A stretch of 64,000 nucleotides of DNA from Terrilactibacillus laevilacticus (GTDB taxonomy: Bacteria; Bacillota; Bacilli; Bacillales; Sporolactobacillaceae): assembly GCF_006517395.1 (NCBI RefSeq), contig NZ_VDCY01000003.1, positions 1-64,000 on the forward strand, given 5' to 3'. Positions 37,563-48,953 of this stretch are shown in pieces (position 1 is the first letter of the stretch; each line of letters begins with the position of its first letter). A program made the position numbers and the translations under genes. The notes below the pieces were generated by a model that did not search any database, was not told the DNA's origin, and saw nothing but the letters and a program-made list of their open reading frames with translations.

Positions 37563-38501
37563 TTGACCTTCATTATCCTAACTTTTTTAGCTTACCTTTG
37601 CATCTTTTTATTTGGAATGACAATGATGAAAGTAGGTTTTCGCCATTTAGCGGGAAAATTCATTGAAGAAATTATAGAGAAATTAACGAAGCAGCCGATT
37701 AACGGATTAATTATTGGAGCCATTGCAACCATGATGTTACAAAGTAGTTCAGCTGTGACAGTTATTGCTATCGGTTTAACGACTTCTGGATTACTTCGAT
37801 TCCCAAATACAGTAGGGATTATTTTAGGCGCGAATATTGGGACAACAGCAACAATTGAAATTGCTTCATTCCACGTAGGATATATTCAATATATCTTTCT
37901 TGTCTTAGGCTTACTCTTAATGGTCCATCCAATAAAGAAATGTTTTGCCATTGGGGCATGTTTATTTGGCATCGGATGTCTATTCACTTCAATGCACGGC
38001 TTTAACCAGATGGCTGAACCTCTTTTTAAATTATCTTCTGTTCAGCATATCTTAATGTTATCAGATCAAAACTACGTCATTGCCATCTTAACAGGAACAC
38101 TTCTTTCCGCTGTATTACAATCTAGTTCCGCTACGACATTAATTACCATGGCCTTTCTTAATCATGGTGCCTTATCGATAGGATCGGCTATTGCTGTTAC
38201 ATTTGGGGCTAATATAGGAACGTGTGTCACGGCATATATCGCTAGTCTAGGCAATCCTTGGGAAGCAAAATGGACGGCTTATACACATTTTCTTTTTAAT
38301 GTGCTTGGTGTGATTCTATTTTATCCCTTTATTGATTTACTTGCTGATATCACGATGAAATTAAGTCATTCAACCGAATTTCAACTTGCTCATAGCGGTG
38401 TTTTGTTTAATTTAATTACAGCCCTCCTCGCACTACCTTTTGCTAATGTCTATGGTAGATGGGTCGAAAACAAACAGAAACCGAAGCACGTCATCGAATA
38501 A
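37563..38501 (+). CDS. yqeW: Na+/phosphate cotransporter family protein YqeW
   Basis: 312 residues from a TTG at 37563, with GAGGTGA five bases upstream; an ATG at 37524 would add 13 residues without a good site. Eight or nine transmembrane helices with two repeats of the family motif: TMMLQSSSAVTVI and ILGANIGTT, then AVLQSSSATTLITM and FGANIGTCVTAY. This inverted QSSS repeat identifies the Na/Pi-cotransporter II family. Substrate phosphate is by family. Confidence 0.9.
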   Translation: MTFIILTFLAYLCIFLFGMTMMKVGFRHLAGKFIEEIIEKLTKQPINGLIIGAIATMMLQSSSAVTVIAIGLTTSGLLRFPNTVGIILGANIGTTATIEIASFHVGYIQYIFLVLGLLLMVHPIKKCFAIGACLFGIGCLFTSMHGFNQMAEPLFKLSSVQHILMLSDQNYVIAILTGTLLSAVLQSSSATTLITMAFLNHGALSIGSAIAVTFGANIGTCVTAYIASLGNPWEAKWTAYTHFLFNVLGVILFYPFIDLLADITMKLSHSTEFQLAHSGVLFNLITALLALPFANVYGRWVENKQKPKHVIE

Positions 38502-38545
38502 TCGTTGCCTCATCTTATCGTTATGCCAATCGCTTAATCTAACCT

Positions 38546-38587
38546 CAAAAACAAAGATCTGAGTCCATCCACTCAGATCTTTGTTTT
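38546..38587. terminator. Bidirectional terminator yqeW / deoC
   Basis: Stem AAACAAAGATCTGAG / CTCAGATCTTTGTTT, 15 base pairs, eight-base loop. Confidence 0.92.
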
Positions 38588-38594
38588 ATCCTCA

Positions 38595-39239
38595 TCACTT
38601 AACAATATGAACACTACTACTTGCGCCAATTCGAGAAGCTCCAGCAGATACCATTGCTTCGGCCGTTTCTTTATCTCGAATTCCACCTGAAGCTTTGACA
38701 CCTTTTGATTCTCCAACAACTTCGCGCATTAATCGAACATCTTCAATCGTTGCTCCACCGCTAGAAAACCCCGTTGATGTTTTGACAAAGTCTGCCCCTG
38801 CATCCATAGCAAGTTTGCTTGCTCTTTTTATTTCTTCCTTCGTTAATAGACACGTCTCTAAAATAACTTTGACAAGAGCTTTATCATTAGCTGCTTGAAC
38901 AACTGCTTGAATGTCCTTTTTTACAAGGTCATCTTGTCCATCTTTCATAGCGCCAATGTTTATGACCATATCTACCTCAGTTGCTCCATCTTCAATCGCA
39001 CAAGTTGTTTCGAATGCTTTGACTTTTGAGATAGAAGCACCTAAAGGGAATCCAATAACCGTACAAACTTTTACATCTGTTTCTTTAAGTAATGACGAAG
39101 CTTTACTTACCCAAACTGGGTTAACGCAAACTGATGCAAAGTGATGTTCCTTCGCTTCGTGACATAACTTTTGAATTTGATCTGATGTCGTTTCTGGTTT
39201 GAGTGCCGTATGGTCAATAAGATGGGCTAAATTTGTCAT
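38595..39239 (-). CDS. deoC: Deoxyribose-phosphate aldolase
   Basis: 214 residues from the ATG at 39239 (AGAGGGAG six bases upstream). Class I aldolase splitting deoxyribose 5-phosphate into glyceraldehyde 3-phosphate and acetaldehyde. Schiff-base lysine in [17 protein letters not shown]; also [15 protein letters not shown] and [10 protein letters not shown]. Between yqeW and mtaB; in B. subtilis deoC lies elsewhere with nupC and pdp, so its presence here is a local feature. Confidence 0.96.
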   Translation of the reverse strand: MTNLAHLIDHTALKPETTSDQIQKLCHEAKEHHFASVCVNPVWVSKASSLLKETDVKVCTVIGFPLGASISKVKAFETTCAIEDGATEVDMVINIGAMKDGQDDLVKKDIQAVVQAANDKALVKVILETCLLTKEEIKRASKLAMDAGADFVKTSTGFSSGGATIEDVRLMREVVGESKGVKASGGIRDKETAEAMVSAGASRIGASSSVHIVK

Positions 39240-39269
39240 GTTACTCCCTCTTCTCATGGAATTTTTTTA

Positions 39270-39326
39270 TAAAGGCGCAAGACAGAGGCCTAAGCCCGCA
39301 CTTATACTTATATTTTCTTAAAGTGC
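39270..39326 (+). repeat. Repeat family C, partial
   Basis: AAAGGCGCAAGACAGAGGCC to TTTTCTTAAAGTG; the left end of the unit is missing. Confidence 0.7.
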
Positions 39327-39330
39327 ATAG

Positions 39331-39361
39331 ATAAGGGAATCTCCGAGAGATTCCCCTTTTA
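39331..39361 (-). terminator. mtaB operon terminator
   Basis: Stem AAGGGGAATCTC-type hairpin (AGGGAATCTC / GAGATTCCC) followed by TTATCT on the minus strand; closes the hrcA to mtaB cluster. Confidence 0.75.
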
Positions 39362-39369
39362 TACTTCAT

Positions 39370-40731
39370 TTACCTCTGAGCTATTGCTTTTGCTTCTTCA
39401 AGTGGTTCATCATCCATGACTCGAACAAATTGTCCTTGATTGTATGGATAACCCGCTTGAGTAATTTTAACTCTAACTAATTTCCCCTCTAATTCAGGTG
39501 AAGCCGGGAATTTTACTTTTAAGTAATTGTCCGTGTAACCGACATATTCACCAGTATTCGAGTCCTTATTAAACGGCTCTTCAGGGATAACCTCTAATAC
39601 TTCGTTCTCATATCTAGAAGCATATTCTTTAGAAAGCTGATTCGATAATGAAATGAGACGTGTAACACGGGCATGTTTAATTTCATCAGGAACTTGGTTT
39701 TCCATTCTAGCCGCAGGTGTTCCTGTACGTTTTGAATATGGAAAAACATGTAGTTCGGAAAATCTAAGGTCGCGAATAAAGGCATACGTTTCCTCGAATT
39801 CTTCATCGGTCTCACCAGGAAATCCAACAATGACATCTGATGTTAAAGCAAAATCAGGTAGTGCTTTCCGCAAACGTTCAATTTTTTCCGCAAAAAAGGC
39901 CGTTGTATATTTTCTTCTCATTCGTTTCAAAATAGAATCAGATCCAGATTGCAATGGAATATGAAGATGTCTTGCAATCACTTTGGACTTATCGATGACT
40001 TCGATCACTTCATCCGTAATTTGACTTGCTTCAATAGAAGAGATACGGATGCGTTTGAGTCCTTTTACTTTGGCTTCTAAATCACGAAGAAGTGCTGCAA
40101 AATTATAATCTTTCATATCTTCGCCATATCCCGCTGTGTGAATACCCGTTAAAACAATCTCTTTATAGCCAGCATCAACGAGTTTTTGAGCTTGTTCAAT
40201 GACAGATTCTGGTTTACGAGATCTTAATAAACCTCTGGCCCACGGAATAATACAAAATGTACAAAAATTGTTACATCCCTCTTGAATTTTCAGAGATGCA
40301 CGTGTTCGATCTGTGAAAGAGGGAACTTCAAGCTCTTCATAGACTCTAGCTTTCATAATGTCACTAACACCATTAATAGGTTCTCTTTCCATTTGATACT
40401 GTTCGATGTATCCGATCATTTTCTCTCTGTCTTGTGTGCCGACGACGATATCAACACCAGGTATGGCCATAACCTCAGCTGGTGATGTTTGTGCATAACA
40501 ACCTGTTACACAAATAACGGCCGTTGGGTTTTTTCGTATAGCGCGCCTGATCACTTGTCTACTTTTTTTATCACCAGTATTTGTTACTGTGCATGTATTA
40601 ATAACGTAGACATCTGCAGTCGATTCAAAATCTTTTCTTTCATAACCATTCTTTTCAAAAAGCTGCCAAATTGCTTCAGTTTCATAGTGATTAACTTTAC
40701 AACCTAAAGTATGGAATGCAACAGATGGCAT
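39370..40731 (-). CDS. mtaB: tRNA t6A37 methylthiotransferase (MtaB)
   Basis: 453 residues. Radical SAM enzyme with an N-terminal UPF0004 domain whose cysteines (LGCKVNHYE, INTCTVTN, VTGCYAQ) hold one [4Fe-4S] cluster, the radical SAM motif CNNFCTFC near residue 155, and a C-terminal TRAM domain ending about 430. Makes ms2t6A at position 37. Adjacent to rsmE, no gap. Confidence 0.94.
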   Translation of the reverse strand: MPSVAFHTLGCKVNHYETEAIWQLFEKNGYERKDFESTADVYVINTCTVTNTGDKKSRQVIRRAIRKNPTAVICVTGCYAQTSPAEVMAIPGVDIVVGTQDREKMIGYIEQYQMEREPINGVSDIMKARVYEELEVPSFTDRTRASLKIQEGCNNFCTFCIIPWARGLLRSRKPESVIEQAQKLVDAGYKEIVLTGIHTAGYGEDMKDYNFAALLRDLEAKVKGLKRIRISSIEASQITDEVIEVIDKSKVIARHLHIPLQSGSDSILKRMRRKYTTAFFAEKIERLRKALPDFALTSDVIVGFPGETDEEFEETYAFIRDLRFSELHVFPYSKRTGTPAARMENQVPDEIKHARVTRLISLSNQLSKEYASRYENEVLEVIPEEPFNKDSNTGEYVGYTDNYLKVKFPASPELEGKLVRVKITQAGYPYNQGQFVRVMDDEPLEEAKAIAQR

Positions 40732-41502
40732 TTATTTGTTCACCTCATATAATAATTCAAAATGATAAGAAACACACGATAAGAAATAAATAGGTGCTGT
40801 CTCAGTTCTTAATATTCGTTTACCTAAACCACAGCAAATAAAACCTGCCTGTTTGAACTGCTGAACTTCGGCGTTAGACAACCCGCCTTCAGGACCAATC
40901 ACGATTAATAACTTGTCCTCATCACTAGGCGACATTGACTTTAACAAGGTTGGCAAACCTTGTTGCTCGCCTAACTTAGCCGTTTCTTCATAAGCAATGA
41001 GTTTGTTAGAGAATTTTTGACCATAGGAAATCAATTCTTTTAAATCCATTGGCTCACATATATGTGGCACGATATCCCGATGAGACTGTTCAGCTGCTTC
41101 TTTTGCGATTTTTTCAAATCGTGTTTTCTTTTTATCCCATTTGGATGATGTCCATTTGGCAATCGAGCGCTCAGCTGAAAAAGGAACAAACGCATATGCC
41201 CCACATTCTGTTCCCTTTTGTACGATTGTATCAAATTTATCACCCTTTGGAATACCTTGTGCAATGGTGATTCGAACAGGTAATTCAGCATTGTTACTCT
41301 TTTTCTCAACGAGTTTTAGAATAACATTTTGCCCCTCAAATGATTCTACCATACAATTGAATACATGACCTTTTCTATCTGCACATTGGCATAAATCACC
41401 AATTTCCATACGCATCACTTTTTGCATATGTCTGGCATCTTCACCCATTACAGTAACATGTGTCTCTGTAAATTGTTCAGTCGGGATGAAATATTGTTGC
41501 AT
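40732..41502 (-). CDS. rsmE: 16S rRNA m3U1498 methyltransferase (RsmE)
   Basis: 256 residues. SPOUT-class fold with PUA-like N terminus; SAM knot motifs LLIVIGPEGGLSNAEV (about 192-207) and GLGKRILRTETAPIYFLS near the end. Overlaps the prmA stop by one base (TAATG). Confidence 0.95.
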   Translation of the reverse strand: MQQYFIPTEQFTETHVTVMGEDARHMQKVMRMEIGDLCQCADRKGHVFNCMVESFEGQNVILKLVEKKSNNAELPVRITIAQGIPKGDKFDTIVQKGTECGAYAFVPFSAERSIAKWTSSKWDKKKTRFEKIAKEAAEQSHRDIVPHICEPMDLKELISYGQKFSNKLIAYEETAKLGEQQGLPTLLKSMSPSDEDKLLIVIGPEGGLSNAEVQQFKQAGFICCGLGKRILRTETAPIYFLSCVSYHFELLYEVNK

Positions 41503-42446
41503 TAGTCTTCACCTTTTTTGGCAATCATAGCGACCCAATCTTCTTGCTCGATGACTTCAATGAGTGTAAAGCCAACTTTTTCTAAACATTGTCTAACTTC
41601 GAGTTCTTTTTGCTTAATAATTCCTGATGAAATGAGAATGCCACCATCTGTTAACTTATCATAGGCATCTTTGGCTAAACGTATAACAATCTCAGCCAAA
41701 AGATTAGCAACGATAATATCATATTGTCTATCTATTCCATCTGCTAAATTATTTTGTTTTACCGATACCTTGTCTTGGACATGATTTAATTTAACATTAA
41801 TTTTAGCTGATTTAACCGCCACTTCATCCAGATCAACGGCAAGAACAGACTCTGCACCAAGTTTTGCCGCCGCGATTGACAGTACACCAGTCCCCGTACC
41901 AACATCCAAGACATGATCGGAATCCTTCATGTGCTTCTCTAAGGCTTGAATACAAAGAACCGTCGTCGGATGAGTTCCCGTGCCAAAGGCCATACCAGGG
42001 TCTAATTCTATAATCTTCTCCCCTTCAAATTGTGGCTGGTACTCTTCCCATGTTGGTGTTACCGTAATGTGATCAGTTAACCTCACAGGTTTGTAATATT
42101 TTTTCCAAGCTGTTGCCCACTCTTCTTCATTCACTTCACTGATCGTGATTGTGTTGTCACCTAGATCAATATCATAGACAAACAAGTTGTTAATCGATTG
42201 TTTTATTTCCTCAACCGTTTCCCCTAAAAAGCTGTTGACAGGCAGATAGGCCTTTATATTAACGCCTTCTTCAGGATAATCGGACGGATTAAGATCATAC
42301 ACCTCTGAAAACTCTTGCGGCCAATCTTTTACTAAATCAAGCGGATCTTCAATCACCACTCCGCTTGATCCAGCTTCATGAAGGATATTAGTAATGGCTT
42401 CAACAGCTTCCTGTGTTGTATGAATGCAAATTTCTGACCACTTCAT
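41502..42446 (-). CDS. prmA: Ribosomal protein L11 methyltransferase
   Basis: 314 residues from the ATG at 42446 (GGGGGA four bases upstream). Trimethylates L11. SAM motif [21 protein letters not shown] (about 175-195), [15 protein letters not shown] and NLLAEI. N-terminal substrate domain with W-S-E start. Follows dnaJ after about 16 bases. Confidence 0.96.
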   Translation of the reverse strand: MKWSEICIHTTQEAVEAITNILHEAGSSGVVIEDPLDLVKDWPQEFSEVYDLNPSDYPEEGVNIKAYLPVNSFLGETVEEIKQSINNLFVYDIDLGDNTITISEVNEEEWATAWKKYYKPVRLTDHITVTPTWEEYQPQFEGEKIIELDPGMAFGTGTHPTTVLCIQALEKHMKDSDHVLDVGTGTGVLSIAAAKLGAESVLAVDLDEVAVKSAKINVKLNHVQDKVSVKQNNLADGIDRQYDIIVANLLAEIVIRLAKDAYDKLTDGGILISSGIIKQKELEVRQCLEKVGFTLIEVIEQEDWVAMIAKKGED

Positions 42447-42461
42447 GACATCCCCCATATT

Positions 42462-43589
42462 CTATTCTGCTTTAAATGCACGTTTTACTTTTGAAAAGAA
42501 AGTATCGTTGTTTGCATCGTCTAATGGTTTTCCACTTAAATCAGCTAACTTTTTATAAAGGTCTCGTTCTTCATCAGAAAGGTTTTTAGGTGTGACAACT
42601 TTTACTGTCACATGTTGATCCCCTTGACCATACCCTCTAACATTCTTAATTCCTTTCCCTTTTAATCTAAAATGCGTGCCGGTTTGTGTTCCAGCAGGAA
42701 TTTTCAGTTTGACCTTTCCACGAAGTGTAGGAACTTCAATTTCATCCCCAAGTGTCACTTGTGCGAAGTTAAGTGGAATCTCGCAATGAATGTCGTCCCC
42801 GTCCCGCTCAAAGAATTTATGTGCTTTTACGCGGAATACAACATATAAGTCCCCTGCAGGGCCGCCATTAACCCCTGGCTCTCCCTGACCTGATAGACGA
42901 ATTTGTTGACCATCATCAATACCTTCTGGGATCGTTACATGTATTTTACGTCTTTTTTTCACTTTACCCGTGCCGCCGCATGTATGACATTTATTTTTGA
43001 TGATTTTACCTGTTCCATGACAATAGTTACATACTCTTCGATTTACAACTCGGCCAAATGGTGTGGTTTGTTCAACATTTAATTGCCCTGAACCATGACA
43101 GTGAGAACATGTTTCTGGTTTTGTACCTGGTTTGGCTCCAGAACCGTGACATGTTTTACACTCTTCTTCTTTTGGCACTTCGATATCCGTTTCTTTACCA
43201 AAAGCTGCTTCTTCAAATTCAAGAGTCATGGTATATTGAAGATCTGAACCTTGCTGAGGTGCGTTTGGATCGCGCGTTCGACCTCCTCCACCACCGAAAA
43301 ACATATCGAAAATATCACCAAATCCACCAAAGTCTGAGCCGCCAAAGCCTTGACCACCAAAGCCTTGATTTGGATCCGTATGTCCAAATTGATCATAATG
43401 GGCTTTTTTCTGTGGATTACTTAATGTTTCATAGGCTTCTTTGACTTCCTTAAATTTTTCTGGTGCATCTTTATCTTTATTTACGTCTGGATGGTATTTT
43501 CGAGCTAGTTTTCGATAAGCTTTTTTTATCTCATCTTTTCCAGCGTTTTTATCTACGCCAAGAACGTCATAATAATCCCGTTTACTCAT
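42462..43589 (-). CDS. dnaJ: Chaperone DnaJ
   Basis: 375 residues from the ATG at 43589 (GGGAG seven bases before). J domain (about 4-68) with HPD in KYHPDVNKD, Gly-Phe region, four CxxCxGxG-type zinc repeats ([32 protein letters not shown]) at about 143-215 and two C-terminal substrate domains. Stimulates DnaK. Confidence 0.98.
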   Translation of the reverse strand: MSKRDYYDVLGVDKNAGKDEIKKAYRKLARKYHPDVNKDKDAPEKFKEVKEAYETLSNPQKKAHYDQFGHTDPNQGFGGQGFGGSDFGGFGDIFDMFFGGGGGRTRDPNAPQQGSDLQYTMTLEFEEAAFGKETDIEVPKEEECKTCHGSGAKPGTKPETCSHCHGSGQLNVEQTTPFGRVVNRRVCNYCHGTGKIIKNKCHTCGGTGKVKKRRKIHVTIPEGIDDGQQIRLSGQGEPGVNGGPAGDLYVVFRVKAHKFFERDGDDIHCEIPLNFAQVTLGDEIEVPTLRGKVKLKIPAGTQTGTHFRLKGKGIKNVRGYGQGDQHVTVKVVTPKNLSDEERDLYKKLADLSGKPLDDANNDTFFSKVKRAFKAE

Positions 43590-43744
43590 CAAATCACTCC
43601 CGAAATAGCTTTCACATAAATTAAATCATAACATCAATGACTTCATTTAAGCAAGAAAAAGCCAAAGCCAAGAATATCTGCCTGACTTTGACTTTTCCCA
43701 TCGTTCTACATCTTCTTTTTGACTTAAGAGACCTTTTTAATTGC

Positions 43745-45774
<2,030 letters not shown>

Positions 45775-45926
45775 GAGGTTGTTCAAAAAGTCACCAAATG
45801 ATAAGCTACGAATCTCGGCGCCCGCTTTTTTTCCGGTCCTCATGTAGTAAATACCTACATTCTGGTCCTCAAAACAGCGCCGCCTTGATCTTCTTGCTTC
45901 TAATTTGTCACCCTTTTGAACACGCT
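45775..45926 (+). repeat. Repeat family A, copy 5, inside the dnaK operon
   Basis: 152 bases, GAGGTTGTTCAAAAAG to CTTTTGAACACGCT, flanked by CTATAA (45769-45774 and 45927-45932). Opposite in orientation to the surrounding operon and transcribed with it if the transcript runs through. Confidence 0.92.
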
Positions 45927-45941
45927 CTATAAAATATAAAA

Positions 45942-46535
45942 TTAAGAACTTACCTTAACCATTGCAGGTCGAACAACTCGACCATTCAACGTATAACCTG
46001 CTTGGAGTACTTCAACAATAATATTTGACTCGTGTTCGCTGCTTTCTACTTGCATCACAGCTTGGTGTAAGTTGGGATCAAACGGTTGATTTGCCGCTTC
46101 AATCTCTTCAACACCTTCTTTTTTTAATGCTTCTTGAAGTTGGCGTAAAACCATTTCCATGCCTTGCTTAAGGTTTTCTGCGTCGGCTGATTCGACCTTT
46201 ACAGATAAGGCACGTTGGAAATTATCAATAACCGGTAATACCTCTGTAACGAGATCTTGTGAACGAAATTTCCTAGCTTGTATTTTTTCTTCATTTGATC
46301 GACGTTTGAAGTTTTCAAAGTCAGCCTGAGCTCTCAAGAATCGACTATTTAACTCTTCTTTCTCTTTGGCTAAGTTTTCTATCTGTACTTGTTGTTCAGC
46401 TAATTTTGCTTGGAGAGTCTCTGCATCTTCTTCAACAATTTCTACTGGCTCCTCTTCGGCAGCGTTAGTTTCCTCATTTGTTACTTCTTCAATGATTTCT
46501 TCTTTGATGTCTTCTGCATTATTTTGGTTAGCCAT
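45942..46535 (-). CDS. grpE: Nucleotide exchange factor GrpE
   Basis: 197 residues. Acidic N terminus (residues 1-60, E-rich), long coiled coil (about 40-95), then the beta domain ending DPNLHQAVMQVESSEHESNIIVEVLQAGYTLNGRVVRPAMVKVS. Exchanges ADP on DnaK. AGGAGGTG precedes the ATG. Lies 53 bases after hrcA. Confidence 0.97.
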   Translation of the reverse strand: MANQNNAEDIKEEIIEEVTNEETNAAEEEPVEIVEEDAETLQAKLAEQQVQIENLAKEKEELNSRFLRAQADFENFKRRSNEEKIQARKFRSQDLVTEVLPVIDNFQRALSVKVESADAENLKQGMEMVLRQLQEALKKEGVEEIEAANQPFDPNLHQAVMQVESSEHESNIIVEVLQAGYTLNGRVVRPAMVKVSS

Positions 46536-46588
46536 GTGTTCACCTCCTATAAGGATACAGACAAATTCTAGTTTTGAAATTAACAGAC

Positions 46589-47611
46589 CTAATAATTTGA
46601 ATTCAAATTATTAGTTAAGCTCTTTGAAATAATATCGAGCAACGTAACCACTCTTGGATAAGCCATACGTTTCGGTCCAATGACGGCTACTGTACCAACG
46701 TGCTCAGAATCAACTGAATAGGTCGTCGTAATAACACTGCAATCTTCAATAGCTACGAGTTTATTTTCTTTACCAATCTTAATTTGAATACCCGATTTGG
46801 GCGATCTTAATAATCCATGGATGATGTCTTTTTTCTCTAGAACGTTGAGAAGTGGGATCACTTTATTAATATCACGAAATTCGGGTTGCGATAAAATATT
46901 ATTTTTTCCACCATAATAAATTTGATCTGGTACATTTAATGTCAGCGCATGTTCAATTTCTACCATCATGCGTTCATAATGTTGGATGTGTTCATTTAAT
47001 ACAACATGAATTTCTTGTTGCAGACGAACTTTCAACTGATACAACGGTACTCCAATTAAGCGTTCATTTAAAATGTTAACCATTCGTTCGATTTCTGATC
47101 CATTAACCTCATCTGGAAGTACGACAGCACGATTTTCAACATGTCCAGTATCGGTGACAATGATTAACACCGCACGATTATCCGATAGACGAATCATTTG
47201 GATATGCTTTAACTTCGTATCAAGGAGTTCCGGACCAAGAACAATAGCCGTACAGCTAGTAAAATCTGATAAAATTTGAGCTGTCGTTTCAATCAATTTC
47301 TCAGCTTCATAATATCGTTCAGTATAGGCTTTCCTAATATTTCTCATTTCATCATCGGAAAGTAGAATGGGCGATAAAAGATGATCGACATAGAAACGGT
47401 AACCTTTCTCAGACGGAATCCGCCCAGAAGATAAATGGGTCTTTTCTAGAAATCCCATCTCCTCCAGATCAGCTAATTCATTACGTATCGTAGCTGGACT
47501 TAAATGGATATCGCCACGCTTAGAAATCGATCTGGAACCAATTGGTTCAGCAGAGAGTATATAGTCATCAACAAGAACTTGCAACAAAAACAACTGACGT
47601 TCTGTTAACAT
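46589..47611 (-). CDS. hrcA: Heat-shock repressor HrcA
   Basis: 340 residues from the ATG at 47611 (AGGGGTGAT upstream). Binds CIRCE with its N-terminal winged helix (MLTERQLFLLQVLVDDYILSAEPIGSRSI...LSPATIRNELADLEEMGFLEKTHLSSGRIPSEKGYRFYV) and regulates its own operon; GroE controls its activity in Bacillus. Full length. Confidence 0.97.
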   Translation of the reverse strand: MLTERQLFLLQVLVDDYILSAEPIGSRSISKRGDIHLSPATIRNELADLEEMGFLEKTHLSSGRIPSEKGYRFYVDHLLSPILLSDDEMRNIRKAYTERYYEAEKLIETTAQILSDFTSCTAIVLGPELLDTKLKHIQMIRLSDNRAVLIIVTDTGHVENRAVVLPDEVNGSEIERMVNILNERLIGVPLYQLKVRLQQEIHVVLNEHIQHYERMMVEIEHALTLNVPDQIYYGGKNNILSQPEFRDINKVIPLLNVLEKKDIIHGLLRSPKSGIQIKIGKENKLVAIEDCSVITTTYSVDSEHVGTVAVIGPKRMAYPRVVTLLDIISKSLTNNLNSNY

Positions 47612-47625
47612 CTTTATCACCCCTG

Positions 47626-47652
47626 TTAGCACTCCTAGTTAACGAGTGCTAA
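47626..47652 (-). promoter_or_regulatory. CIRCE operator
   Basis: Perfect TTAGCACTC-N9-GAGTGCTAA, between the hrcA promoter and start codon. The HrcA-binding element of the dnaK operon. Confidence 0.98.
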
Positions 47653-47663
47653 TTCTACAATAA

Positions 47664-47692
47664 AATTTATCAATTATTGAACCGTTTGTCAA
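47664..47692 (-). promoter_or_regulatory. hrcA operon promoter
   Basis: Minus strand TTGACA, 17-base spacer, TAAATT (four of six consensus). The -35 lies inside the palindrome AACCGTTT-GTC-AAACGGTT (47680-47698), directly after the hemW stop codon. Transcription would begin close to CIRCE. Confidence 0.7.
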
Positions 47693-47697
47693 ACGGT

Positions 47698-48825
47698 TTA
47701 ACCTAATAAAAATGAACTAAATACATCATTACCTAAAAATAGCCCTTCATGGGTCAAAGCCAATCTATCTTCATCTTCATAAAGAAGGCCTTTTTGCTTC
47801 AAATCCTTAATCGTTCTATTATAAAGACTATTCAATGGACGACCAAATTTTTCATAAAAGTGCCGTTTATTAACACCTTGTTTCATTCTTAAACCAAGAA
47901 ACATTTCTTCTTCAATGGCTTCAGTAATGGATACTTGATGCGTCGCTGTACACGCATGACCGCGATTATTTACGCGTTGTATATATTTATTGATAGGTCC
48001 GCTATTTACCACCCGCTGACCATAAATATATCCATGAGAACCTGCACCAAATCCATAATAGGGTTCATTCTGCCAATATAGAGAGTTATGCCTACTTTCA
48101 AATCCTGGTTTTGCGAAGTTGCTAATTTCATAATGATTAAAGCCTTTTTCTTCAAGCGTTCGTATCAATGTTTCAAACATTTTAGCTTCCAACTCTTGGC
48201 CAGGCAACGTTAACTTCCCTTTTTTCATTCGGTTAAAAAAAATGGTCTTAGGTTCAATTTGAAGAGAATAAATCGAAATGTGTTCCGTTTGTAATTTAAG
48301 AGCTTCCTGAATCGACGCTATAAGCATATCCTCAGTTTGATTGGGTAAACCAAACATGAGGTCAATCGAAATGTTTTCAAATCCAGCCTTTTTTGCCTCT
48401 CCAACTGCTTTTGCAGCGTCATCAGGATGATGTAACCGTCCTATACTTTCTAGTATCTCATCCTGAAAGGTTTGAACACCAATACTTAATCTTGTGACTC
48501 CGCTTTCTTTCATCAAATATAGTTTTTCCGGTGTTATGTTCTCAGGGTTTGCTTCGATTGTATATTCTATAATACTTTCATTTAACAAGTATTTTTTCAC
48601 TATATTTAACAAGCGATTAAATTGTTGAGTATCTAATGCTGTCGGAGTCCCGCCACCGATATAAATTGTTTTAAGATTTGGGTGACTCCCAGACTGGGCT
48701 ATTTCCTTTTCAAGAGCATCTAAATAATCATCGACGGGCTGATTTTTTATAAAAACTTTATTAAAATCGCAATAATAACAAATGTGTTCACAAAATGGTA
48801 TATGAATATAAGCGCCTTTAATCAT
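47698..48825 (-). CDS. hemW: HemW, heme chaperone-type radical SAM protein
   Basis: 375 residues from the ATG at 48825 (AAGGAG seven bases upstream). Radical SAM motif CEHICYYCDF at about residues 12-21, GGGTPTAL near 76 and SIGVQTF; the final helix matches the HemN-like C terminus. The motif CxxxCxxC lacks the fourth residue type of coproporphyrinogen oxidase, which favours HemW. Between hrcA and lepA. Confidence 0.93.
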   Translation of the reverse strand: MIKGAYIHIPFCEHICYYCDFNKVFIKNQPVDDYLDALEKEIAQSGSHPNLKTIYIGGGTPTALDTQQFNRLLNIVKKYLLNESIIEYTIEANPENITPEKLYLMKESGVTRLSIGVQTFQDEILESIGRLHHPDDAAKAVGEAKKAGFENISIDLMFGLPNQTEDMLIASIQEALKLQTEHISIYSLQIEPKTIFFNRMKKGKLTLPGQELEAKMFETLIRTLEEKGFNHYEISNFAKPGFESRHNSLYWQNEPYYGFGAGSHGYIYGQRVVNSGPINKYIQRVNNRGHACTATHQVSITEAIEEEMFLGLRMKQGVNKRHFYEKFGRPLNSLYNRTIKDLKQKGLLYEDEDRLALTHEGLFLGNDVFSSFLLG

Positions 48826-48883
48826 GCAAACTCCTTCTCTATAAGCCACGCTATTACAAAACATAACTGGCTCTCCACTCTAT

Positions 48884-48925
48884 TAAAGATACCCGGCGGT
48901 AACATTCACCGTCGGGATCTTTTTG
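48884..48925 (-). terminator. lepA terminator
   Basis: Stem AAAGATCCCGACGGT-type with loop GAATGTT followed by TTT; strong GC stem with T-rich tail on the minus strand. Confidence 0.8.
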
Positions 48926-48953
48926 ATCGTCTATATCATTTCTAATATACCAA

